Shown here piece after piece: positions 1 to 5,711 of a stretch of DNA of 5,711 nt. Location of the stretch: the NCBI GenBank assembly GCA_003229495.1, contig QIEB01000465.1, positions 1 to 5,711 of the forward strand, given 5' to 3'. The stretch comes from Flammeovirgaceae bacterium (lineage in GTDB: Bacteria; Bacteroidota; Bacteroidia; Cytophagales; Cyclobacteriaceae). A program made the position numbers and the translations under genes. The notes beneath the pieces were generated by a model. The model was given only the letters and a program-made list of their open reading frames with translations. It was not told the origin of the DNA and did no database searches. Each line of letters starts with the position of its first letter. Position 1 is the first letter of the stretch.

Positions 1-490
1 ACTCCTGATAGGCAGGTGGAGTCAGCGGCGACACCTTGGAATTTGGCAGGTAATGATTTTCCAGTTTATTTTTATACCACAAAAGCTGGTCTTTGGATGG
101 TCCACTGGTTAGCATGATCAGAGAACTGTCATCTGTATCATCAGGGATTGCCAGCCAGTTTAATTTATGAAGTATCCATCCATTAGGAAAATTAGTGGCA
201 CCTTTTGCTTCCCAAAAATTGTAGGTACCCTTATTACTTTTAAAATATGAGTAATTAGGGCGTATTGCCTCAATAATTTTATCCACTTCGCTTTGTAGAT
301 TGGCAGAAAGGCGATGTTGAATTTGCTGTAAGGTAAAGGCGATCAGGGCGCTGAAGAAAATGTTGTTGTCTTCACGTTGGCAGGGGAGCAGAGGATATAC
401 CCTTTGTGATGGGAACAACCCGGAGCGGTAGATGGAATTTCCTGTGGATTGTAACTTGCTTACTTTGTCTATTATTTCTGCCTGAAACAC
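1..490 (-). CDS. Hypothetical protein, 3'-truncated by the window edge; possibly alpha/alpha-toroid-like
   Basis: The minus-strand frame is open from a TGA at 538-536 to the left edge. It contains no ATG before position 115, so the start must be non-ATG. I chose GTG at 490, 19 nt after the DUF5916 stop, giving 163 visible codons. TTG at 520 would add ten residues (LYFRPIKLNR) and overlap the upstream gene by 11 nt. Neither start has a convincing ribosome binding site. Visible features are a YPLLPCQREDNN segment, a hydrophobic helix (IFFSALIAFTLQQI), an amphipathic stretch (LQSEVDKIIEAIRP), an aromatic TYNFWEAKG segment and the acidic motif PDDTDDSS at residues 116-123. No signal peptide is evident. 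The Asp-rich motif between helical, aromatic segments resembles prenyltransferase/terpene-cyclase-type alpha/alpha-toroid proteins, but this is an inference and I do not recognise the family. The close spacing suggests co-transcription with the DUF5916 gene. Confidence 0.72.
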   Translation of the reverse strand, partial: MFQAEIIDKVSKLQSTGNSIYRSGLFPSQRVYPLLPCQREDNNIFFSALIAFTLQQIQHRLSANLQSEVDKIIEAIRPNYSYFKSNKGTYNFWEAKGATNFPNGWILHKLNWLAIPDDTDDSSLIMLTSGPSKDQLLWYKNKLENHYLPNSKVSPLTPPAYQE

Positions 491-509
491 TCGGTTAAGT
501 TTTATTGGC

Positions 510-3140
510 CTAAAGTACAAACCTGTGAGTGAATTTCAATAGAAAAATATTGCTGGCTTGTGAAACAGGGTCGAGGAAGTTGTCTACGGTTTGAGAGAAA
601 GTAAATCGATCCAGGTTAGGATTCTCGGTACGTTCTTTGTTCCATACCAGGAAAAAAGCTGAGCCTGGTTTATATTCCCACCGCATCACCAGGTTTGAAC
701 GGAACTGTAAGAAATCAAAGCTTGGATCAGTAAACGAGTAGTCCACTGTACCGTCCAGATTTTCATCCACCAGATAGTCACCAGATGGGTCATCTATAGT
801 CAATTCTTCTTCCGTGAAATTTTGGAAGCGATCTTCGTAAATTGAGTTACTTGGGTCGGTTATTCTTTTAAATTCACTGTAGTCCCCGTTGGACACATAG
901 GGTTGCCCATAGTATTGTAATGAAAGATTGGGTCGAAAACTGTAATTAAGGCGAAGGGAAACACTTGCGGTATTTTGTTCAATCGATGCATTGATATACC
1001 GGGATTTGCTACCAAAACTTTTAGTGGCTACATATTGCTGCTCCCATGTTCTCCGATTATATCGCGGGGATACAGAGATACTAAGTGCATTGATGGGTTG
1101 GTAGTTGAAACTCATTGACCATCCATAACCATTTGAGTACCTCTGATTACCGGATGATACCCAGGGATTTGCGCTGAACCGAAGTTTTTTTCGCTCATCC
1201 GAGCTAACCCTAAACCAAACATAGGTAGATCCTGGGAGTAACAAAGCGGGGCCGCCTCGTAAAGCAGATCTTGACATAGATGTATTTCGGAGGGAAGTGC
1301 CCATCCGTAAACCCCAGTAATTTTTCAAATCAGCATAGGTACTGATATTAATCCCATTTCTAATATTTTCACCTCCAAAGTCCCAATCAGTATTTTGATA
1401 AAGGTTTACCCGGAAGTGTCTGAAGGTCTTGGTAGGTTCCAATAAATTATACTCCATCCAGAACCATTGCCTGATCAAATCGGTATTTCGCATAAACCCA
1501 ATATCGTTTACAGCAAGTTCCGGTGACTTCCAGGAAGCGCCGGTTTCAAACCGGATGTTTCCATTGCCTCTTTTGCCAAACTTAAACTTTCCACCGCTGC
1601 CGGTTAGAGAAGTTCTGGTGGAATCAATATCAAGGTGATCGGCATCCGGTCTTTGAAAGTAACGCTCGCTAGATGTTTGCGATCGGAGAATGGATTTCGG
1701 GCTGCCATTTACGGTACTCACCGCAACGTTTCCTTCGATAAAATAGGTGCGATTTTTCCAACTGTGTTTAAAATCAACTCCTCCGGTATATGCTGACTGA
1801 TGTAGAAATTCAAGCGAAGGGTCGTTGAGATTTCTATTGGTAGCGGTAAACATGGCGCCAATCTGGCTATTGCCATTGTTAAGATCTTGTTGCACTCGAC
1901 TGACAAAATAATTAGTTAGAGGCTCCACCGTTTCTTCCCTGCGATCGCCGTTTTGGTCAATTTGGGCAACTTCTTTTTTGGTGACAGATTCCAGCACACC
2001 TATGGACAGACCTTTTTTAGTACGCCCTGTAAGTTTTAGTGCTCCCAAAATAGTAGCTCGATCAGGCCGGTCCATATATTCATCCTCTTCCAGAGATGGA
2101 CGGAATTGAGGGGGCCTTCCTATTCTTCGGGAATGAAAAAGGATATCTCCTGAAGCCAACGGGAAATCCAATATATTTCTGCCTTCTATAAAAAATGGGC
2201 GGCGCTCCCGATAAAATAATTCGAAAGCAGATAGATTCACCTGAGAGGGGTCGGCTTCCACCTGTCCGAAATCAGGGTTAATGGTAAAGTCCAGGGTGAG
2301 ATCACTGGTAACAGCAACTTTTCCGTCCATTCCCACAGTGACCTTTCCATCTTTTCCGCTAGCAAAAGGGTTCCCTTCCTGGGCTGGGTAACGCTCCATC
2401 TGGGCAAGCAGGTAAGGAGTAACTTCAACCTGTTTTTGACGCTTAATACCTTTAATTCCTCGAAGTTCACCAAAAAGATGGACCCATCCCGGAGCATCAT
2501 TTGGTGCATACTGCCAGGTAGATCGTTCTTCCATTCTGAACAGACGTCGCTGTACCTGAAGTCCCCATATGTGCTTCTCTCTTTTGGAGAACCGTAGTTG
2601 ACTCAGTGGAATACGGGCTTCACCAACCCATCCGTCTTTGTACATAGCGGTTTTTGCATACCAAATGGGATCCCAATTTCTGTCCCAGTTACTTCCGTTG
2701 TTGGTTACAGCGGCATCGCTAATCACCCCGGAAGCACTTAGAGTAAATGAAAATGCGCTTAAATGATCATAATAACTGTCAATGCTTATGGTGACTCGGT
2801 CACCTTCAAAACCATCCCGGCGGGTCATTCTACGTTCAATCTTATCAGGCTCACTATCGTAGCACTTAAAGGCCACATATAGATTCTTGTCATCATAGAG
2901 GATCTTGAAAGCTGTTGGTTCGGTAGGTGCGGCCCCATTATCAGGTTTATATTGACTGAAGTCATCCGCCCACTCAACCTGATCCCAGGCTTCATCATCA
3001 AGAATGGCGTCAATGGAAGGAGGGAGGTCTTTTACTTTGGAGGTAGTGTAAACTTTTTTGTCAGTATCCGGGGCATGCTGGGCGCTCAAATGTACTTGAA
3101 TACCTAGGTATAAAAGCAATGCGAGACTTAGACATTTCAT
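510..3140 (-). CDS. DUF5916 family outer-membrane protein with N-terminal CBM9-like domain
   Basis: This is a complete 876-residue protein counted from ATG at 3140. Residues 1-20 form a type I signal peptide (MK, a Leu-rich core, then LSA before Q), so the product is exported. Residues ~38-225 look like a CBM9-like beta-sandwich: PPSIDAILDDEAWD opening, LYDDKNLYVAFKCYD, then DGWVGEARIPLSQLRF. The rest matches DUF5916, with the hallmark NPDFGQVEADP at 288-298 and ERRPFFIEG at 312-320. It continues with many alternating aromatic/polar strands to the C-terminus FLLKFTHRFVL, consistent with an outer-membrane beta-barrel. DUF5916 proteins are widespread in Bacteroidota and lack an assigned biochemical function; ligand binding or transport at the outer membrane is an inference. 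An in-frame GTG at 3146 would add two residues, but a weak purine-rich AAGAG (3150-3146) overlaps that GTG and sits 5 nt before the ATG, favouring ATG. No frameshift or truncation is visible. It is probably the first gene of an operon with the gene at its 3' end, and is divergent from the BlaI-type repressor. Confidence 0.93.
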   Translation of the reverse strand: MKCLSLALLLYLGIQVHLSAQHAPDTDKKVYTTSKVKDLPPSIDAILDDEAWDQVEWADDFSQYKPDNGAAPTEPTAFKILYDDKNLYVAFKCYDSEPDKIERRMTRRDGFEGDRVTISIDSYYDHLSAFSFTLSASGVISDAAVTNNGSNWDRNWDPIWYAKTAMYKDGWVGEARIPLSQLRFSKREKHIWGLQVQRRLFRMEERSTWQYAPNDAPGWVHLFGELRGIKGIKRQKQVEVTPYLLAQMERYPAQEGNPFASGKDGKVTVGMDGKVAVTSDLTLDFTINPDFGQVEADPSQVNLSAFELFYRERRPFFIEGRNILDFPLASGDILFHSRRIGRPPQFRPSLEEDEYMDRPDRATILGALKLTGRTKKGLSIGVLESVTKKEVAQIDQNGDRREETVEPLTNYFVSRVQQDLNNGNSQIGAMFTATNRNLNDPSLEFLHQSAYTGGVDFKHSWKNRTYFIEGNVAVSTVNGSPKSILRSQTSSERYFQRPDADHLDIDSTRTSLTGSGGKFKFGKRGNGNIRFETGASWKSPELAVNDIGFMRNTDLIRQWFWMEYNLLEPTKTFRHFRVNLYQNTDWDFGGENIRNGINISTYADLKNYWGLRMGTSLRNTSMSRSALRGGPALLLPGSTYVWFRVSSDERKKLRFSANPWVSSGNQRYSNGYGWSMSFNYQPINALSISVSPRYNRRTWEQQYVATKSFGSKSRYINASIEQNTASVSLRLNYSFRPNLSLQYYGQPYVSNGDYSEFKRITDPSNSIYEDRFQNFTEEELTIDDPSGDYLVDENLDGTVDYSFTDPSFDFLQFRSNLVMRWEYKPGSAFFLVWNKERTENPNLDRFTFSQTVDNFLDPVSQASNIFLLKFTHRFVL

Positions 3141-3151
3141 ATACACTCTTG

Positions 3152-3173
3152 TTTCCGTACAATATTACGAAAA
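3152..3173. promoter_or_regulatory. Imperfect dyad upstream of the DUF5916 gene
   Basis: TTTCCGTA and TACGAAAA are 8-base arms separated by 6 bases (CAATAT), with one mismatch between the arms. The dyad begins 12 bp upstream of the DUF5916 ATG. The TACGAA core also occurs in the two BlaI-type operators about 140 bp away, but the arms are oriented outward here (TTnCGTA...TACGnAA), as in the junction between those two operators. It could be a weak site for the same repressor, or chance in AT-rich DNA. Confidence 0.3.
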
Positions 3174-3261
3174 CATAAGCTGGATATTATATCAAGAATT
3201 CAATAAAATTAAAAGATATTCATATTTTTTCTCAGTCTTCCCGGGTAATACTTGCCATGGG

Positions 3262-3269
3262 TATATTTG
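3262..3269 (+). promoter_or_regulatory. Candidate Bacteroidota -7 element (TATATTTG)
   Basis: TATATTTG is an exact match to the Bacteroidota -7 consensus TAnnTTTG, oriented toward the repressor gene. Used as a promoter, it would give a leader of roughly 115-120 nt in which both operator dyads lie downstream of the transcription start. I see no matching TTTG element at the expected -33 distance, so the match may be chance. Confidence 0.25.
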
Positions 3270-3310
3270 TAGGTGTTTTATTAGGTCTTTTACAAAAATA
3301 TAAAACATTT

Positions 3311-3326
3311 TACGAAGATCTTCGTA
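3311..3326. promoter_or_regulatory. Operator dyad 1 for the BlaI/MecI-type repressor
   Basis: TACGAAGATCTTCGTA is a perfect 16-bp palindrome. It lies 68 bp upstream of the repressor ATG and starts exactly 30 bp before a near-identical second copy. BlaI/MecI/CopY repressors bind as dimers to dyads with TAC...GTA ends, often two per promoter, and usually control their own operon. Position, duplication and symmetry fit an autoregulatory operator. The inner sequence differs from the classical TACAnnTGTA core, so the assignment to this repressor is inferred from location. Confidence 0.75.
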
Positions 3327-3328
3327 CA

Positions 3329-3336
3329 TATATTTT
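3329..3336 (+). promoter_or_regulatory. Candidate -7/-10 element between the two operators (TATATTTT)
   Basis: TATATTTT matches five of the six fixed positions of TAnnTTTG and lies in the 14-bp spacer between the two dyads. A repressor dimer on either side would cover it, the usual arrangement for an autoregulated bla-type promoter. No -33 TTTG is seen upstream, so it is only a candidate. Confidence 0.28.
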
Positions 3337-3340
3337 ATAG

Positions 3341-3356
3341 TACGAAGAACTTCGTA
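3341..3356. promoter_or_regulatory. Operator dyad 2 for the BlaI/MecI-type repressor
   Basis: TACGAAGAACTTCGTA has the same 7-base arms (TACGAAG/CTTCGTA) as dyad 1, with AA instead of the symmetric AT pair in the centre. It ends 37 bp before the repressor start codon. The outer arms of the two dyads also form a larger inverted repeat, TTCGTAC (3321-3327) and GTACGAA (3340-3346), around a 12-bp AT-only spacer. Starts 30 bp apart place the sites on nearly the same helical face, compatible with two dimers bound side by side. Confidence 0.75.
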
Positions 3357-3393
3357 TGTATTTAACCCTGACATCAATTAACTATTGCACTAA

Positions 3394-3774
3394 ATGAAGA
3401 TACCGAAGCCTACCGAAGCAGAGCTCGAAATTTTACAGGTAATATGGGAGCATGGACGCTGCACCGTAAGATTTGTAAACGATTTACTGTCCAAACAGAA
3501 GAGAGTAGGGTATACCACAACCTTAAAGATTATGCAAATTATGGCCGATAAAAAATTATTGAGGAGAGACACTAGTGGTAAAACTCATATATATAGAGCC
3601 GCCATCAGTCAACAAAAAACCCAGCAGCAGCTAATTGACAAACTAATGACTTCGGCTTTTGGGGGTTCGGCCATGAAATTAGTGATGCAGGCCTTGGGCA
3701 ATAAGAAGTCAACCGCAGCAGAATTAAATGAAATCAGGGTATTTATAGATCAATTGGAAGGAGGCAAAAAATGA
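3394..3774 (+). CDS. BlaI/MecI/CopY-family transcriptional repressor
   Basis: This 126-residue protein is the typical length for the family. Residues 1-~70 form a winged helix: KPTEAELEILQVIWEHG is the family's opening helix, GYTTTLKIMQIMADKKLL (39-56) is the recognition helix region, and RRDTSGKTHIYRA forms the wing. Residues ~72-120 form the C-terminal dimerisation helices, including the LMTSAFGGSAMKLVMQAL stretch near which the relatives BlaI and MecI are cleaved when induced. By family knowledge it is a cytoplasmic dimeric repressor inactivated by its partner M56 protease. ATG at 3394 places the conserved KPTEAE at the usual position. No Shine-Dalgarno is present upstream (ATTGCACTAA), which is common in Bacteroidota. 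The stop overlaps the start of the M56 gene by 4 nt (ATGA), so the two are co-transcribed and probably translationally coupled. The two dyads upstream are its likely targets. The regulon beyond its own operon cannot be read from this window. Confidence 0.93.
   Translation: MKIPKPTEAELEILQVIWEHGRCTVRFVNDLLSKQKRVGYTTTLKIMQIMADKKLLRRDTSGKTHIYRAAISQQKTQQQLIDKLMTSAFGGSAMKLVMQALGNKKSTAAELNEIRVFIDQLEGGKK
3758..3764 (+). promoter_or_regulatory. Strong Shine-Dalgarno for the M56 peptidase gene
   Basis: AAGGAGG lies within the last codons of the repressor gene, 6 nt before the ATG at 3771. It is the only strong ribosome binding site in the window and fixes the start of the downstream gene. Neither of the other genes has a comparable site. 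Confidence 0.8.
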
Positions 3775-5711
3775 ATTCGACGATGTATTTTTCAGACCTG
3801 TTAATTCAGGGAATTGGCAGCACCTTAATCCATTCTTTGTGGCAGGGAGCAATTATTGCCTTAATATTGATGGTGCTGCTACAGGCAATTCCCAGAAAAA
3901 ATGTTGAACTCAAATATTGGTTGTCAGTCACTGCTTTGTGTACACTTATCTTTTGGGGTGGCTATACCCTAAATCAACAACTGGTTACATTATTAGATGG
4001 GGCCTCAATAACTACTGGAGGGGCTATAGATAGTTCGCGGGATATTTCAGGAATTCAGCTTTATGAATTATACAGTATTCCTATGGCCAAAAGTCTTATA
4101 AATCAACTGATGGAGCGCTTGCAGCCCTATATACCTTCTCTGGTAGTAGCATGGCTAGTAGGCGTAGTATTTTTCCTTATTCGTCTTCAAGGCAGTATGA
4201 TCTACCTTCGAAAATTAAAGAGCTTGGGGACACAACCCGTACCGCTAATCTGGCAAAAGAAGGTTGAGGAATTGTCACAAAGACTGGGCATCAGGACATC
4301 TATTAAAATAGTAGAATCTAAACTGGCGGAGATCCCTATGGTGATTGGTTATTTAAAGCCGTTTGTATTGCTTCCCATTGGCATGATAACGGGGTTACAA
4401 ACCCATGAAGTAGAAGCTATTCTTGCACACGAACTGGCACATATTAAGAGATTGGACTACCTGATAAATATTGCACAAACAGTAGTAGAGTCTTTGTGGT
4501 TTTTTAATCCGGCGGTGTGGTGGATATCACAAACAATTCGCAAGCAACGAGAACATTGCTGTGATGATATTGCCGTGAAGTGCTGTGGAAATCAAATGGT
4601 TTATGCCAGTGCGCTAAGTAATCTTGGTGCCTGGTCACTCAAGGCACCGGCCTTAGGAATGGGATTGTTTAAAACTAAAAACGAGTTGCTTATGCGTATT
4701 AAAAGATTGGTTTATCCCCAAATTGGCACCAGAACCATCAAGGAAAAGTTAGTGCCAGCAGCGGTACTTCTATTAACCGTTATCTGCCTTACCTGGTACT
4801 CACATCGAGTACAGGCCCAATGGATGCCGGTGCAGCATAAGGGTGTTTTCTATTCCAGTTTAAACACTTCAGCCCTTCAATTTAACCAGAAAGCCGATAC
4901 TGTTCCTCCAAACATTGAAATTGAAGAGGAACTACCTCCAATGCTTCCACCATTGGACCAGTCGTCCCCCATGCTTGCACCAATGGATGTTGAGGATGAG
5001 ATTGACATGGACATAGATATAGACAGAGACTTTGCTATGGCACCGGAAATTGAGGTGGAGATAGCTGATTTTGAAATTCCCGAAAATTTTAAAATATTTC
5101 TTCCCGATATGGAGGAACTGACCGCTTTGTCTCAGATTGAAATGCCGGATTTATTCATGGACATGGATGAATTAGTGGACATGGATCAAATCAAAATAAT
5201 CATAAAGGACCTTCACTTGCAGTTAGACGATACTACCAGAGAGCGTATCCGGGAAGCACTGGAAAAGCAACGTGAGGTATTGGAGCAGGCAAAAGTGGAG
5301 CAGGCCATGGCCCTCGAAAAAGCCCGCGAGCAGTTAAGGAAGTCTCTGGATGCAGATCGCCCTAATGATTTGACGGACGAAGAGTGGGAAATGGCAAAAA
5401 ATCAAATCAGGCAGGCAGAGAGGTCGGTTGAGCGGGCATTACAACAATCAGAAAGAGCATTGGATCAAGCATTGAGGGAGCAGGATTTTGAAATGTTCAA
5501 ACATCGGGATGGGGTTTTATGGAACATGGGCCCACGAACTATCCATAAACATATAGAAAGATTTGAAAACCTCCACGATCGATTTGGTCTGGATCAGGAA
5601 CGGTTCCAACAGGACCAGGCACGTATGAAGGACATGGCAAGGACACTCCGTGGTAAGGCATATGTACTCGGGGACATGGCAAGGTCGTTACATGGCAATG
5701 CAGGCGTACAC
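3771..5711 (+). CDS. M56 (BlaR1-like) membrane metallopeptidase, 3'-truncated by the window edge
   Basis: The frame is open from ATG 3771 to the right edge, 647 codons without a stop. Predicted membrane segments lie at about residues 13-38, 47-66, 120-138 and 327-343. Between the third and fourth is the M56 zinc-protease domain, with HELAH at 220-224 (two His zinc ligands and catalytic Glu) and EHCCDD at 261-266, which supplies the third ligand by family analogy. The family's protease domain is cytoplasmic and cleaves or triggers loss of the BlaI-type repressor encoded immediately upstream. After the fourth segment BlaR1 carries a penicillin-binding sensor, but here nothing resembles it. Instead there is a Pro/Met/acid-rich linker (~383-472, e.g. 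PMLPPLD at 390 and PMLAPMD at 400), a charged coiled coil (~489-575), and a 14-residue repeat starting at 621. The protein is therefore a likely envelope sensor with an unknown, probably non-beta-lactam, input. Start choice is secure: ATGA overlap and a strong AAGGAGG. The C-terminus is not visible. Confidence 0.92.
   Translation, partial: MNSTMYFSDLLIQGIGSTLIHSLWQGAIIALILMVLLQAIPRKNVELKYWLSVTALCTLIFWGGYTLNQQLVTLLDGASITTGGAIDSSRDISGIQLYELYSIPMAKSLINQLMERLQPYIPSLVVAWLVGVVFFLIRLQGSMIYLRKLKSLGTQPVPLIWQKKVEELSQRLGIRTSIKIVESKLAEIPMVIGYLKPFVLLPIGMITGLQTHEVEAILAHELAHIKRLDYLINIAQTVVESLWFFNPAVWWISQTIRKQREHCCDDIAVKCCGNQMVYASALSNLGAWSLKAPALGMGLFKTKNELLMRIKRLVYPQIGTRTIKEKLVPAAVLLLTVICLTWYSHRVQAQWMPVQHKGVFYSSLNTSALQFNQKADTVPPNIEIEEELPPMLPPLDQSSPMLAPMDVEDEIDMDIDIDRDFAMAPEIEVEIADFEIPENFKIFLPDMEELTALSQIEMPDLFMDMDELVDMDQIKIIIKDLHLQLDDTTRERIREALEKQREVLEQAKVEQAMALEKAREQLRKSLDADRPNDLTDEEWEMAKNQIRQAERSVERALQQSERALDQALREQDFEMFKHRDGVLWNMGPRTIHKHIERFENLHDRFGLDQERFQQDQARMKDMARTLRGKAYVLGDMARSLHGNAGVH
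5631..5711 (+). repeat. 42-bp (14-residue) tandem repeat in the M56 gene, cut by the window edge
   Basis: Two adjacent units start at 5631 and 5673. Both begin with the identical 12 bases GACATGGCAAGG and then diverge, encoding DMARTLRGKAYV and DMARSLHGNAGV. The shared pattern is DMAR-(T/S)-L-x-G-x-A-x-V. The second unit is incomplete at the edge, so the copy number is unknown. It lies inside the extracytoplasmic C-terminal half of the protein. Confidence 0.6.

Noticed and set aside
113..115. ATG at 115 as the true start of the leftmost gene
   Set aside because: It would leave about 375 bases of stop-free, protein-like sequence upstream unexplained; a GTG or TTG start near the end of the preceding gene fits better.
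1429..1638. A 69-codon plus-strand open frame inside the DUF5916 gene
   Set aside because: It lies wholly antisense to a well-supported gene, has no ribosome binding site, and its translation has no recognisable domain.
1718..3013. Three short minus-strand open frames (1718-1906, 2237-2509, 2825-3013) in another frame of the DUF5916 gene
   Set aside because: They are same-strand out-of-frame shadows of the main gene with low-complexity, non-protein-like composition.
3311..3356. The paired palindromes as transcription terminators
   Set aside because: The stems are short, AT-rich and have no T-tract, and they lie upstream of two divergent start codons where no transcript ends.
3192..3377. A 61-codon minus-strand open frame in the intergenic region
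   Set aside because: It runs through both operator dyads, its sequence is AT-driven, and no domain or ribosome binding site supports it.
3390..3572. A 60-codon minus-strand open frame antisense to the repressor gene
   Set aside because: It is a shadow of the repressor coding sequence.
4551..4586. Cysteine cluster (CC at residues 263-264 and 271-272) as a special metal or redox site
   Set aside because: The EHCCDD motif, including its paired Cys, is as I recall common in M56 proteins, and one more Cys nearby is weak grounds for a new site.

Overview
The window looks like Bacteroidota chromosome, probably a flavobacterium or cytophagal relative; I cannot name the genus. Three things point there: a DUF5916 outer-membrane protein with an N-terminal CBM9-like domain, a BlaI/MecI-type repressor paired with an M56 (BlaR1-like) membrane metallopeptidase that lacks a penicillin-binding sensor domain, and the general scarcity of Shine-Dalgarno sequences. 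Base composition is moderately AT-rich.

The left half (1-3140) is on the minus strand. A large DUF5916 gene (3140 to 510) is followed after about 19 nt by a second gene that begins with a non-ATG codon and runs off the left edge (490 to 1). The spacing suggests one operon. The downstream product is not recognised with certainty. It has an acidic PDDTDDSS motif and W/F/Y-rich helices reminiscent of alpha/alpha-toroid (prenyltransferase/cyclase-like) proteins, which is only an inference.

The right half (3394-5711) is on the plus strand. A 126-codon BlaI/MecI/CopY-family repressor overlaps by 4 nt (ATGA) with a long M56 peptidase gene, which is still open at the right edge after 647 codons. The peptidase has the HELAH zinc motif, a downstream EHCCDD motif, four predicted membrane segments, and then an unusual C-terminal half: an acidic Met/Asp-rich linker, a long charged coiled coil, and the beginning of a 14-residue repeat.

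The 253-bp divergent intergenic region holds two copies of a 16-bp dyad, TACGAAG-N2-CTTCGTA, 30 bp apart. These are very likely the operators of the BlaI-type repressor. A weaker related dyad lies just upstream of the DUF5916 gene. The likely logic, by analogy with BlaR1/BlaI, is that the M56 protein senses an envelope signal, its cytoplasmic zinc protease is activated, the repressor is inactivated and the operators are released. What is sensed is unknown, but the C-terminal architecture argues against beta-lactam binding.
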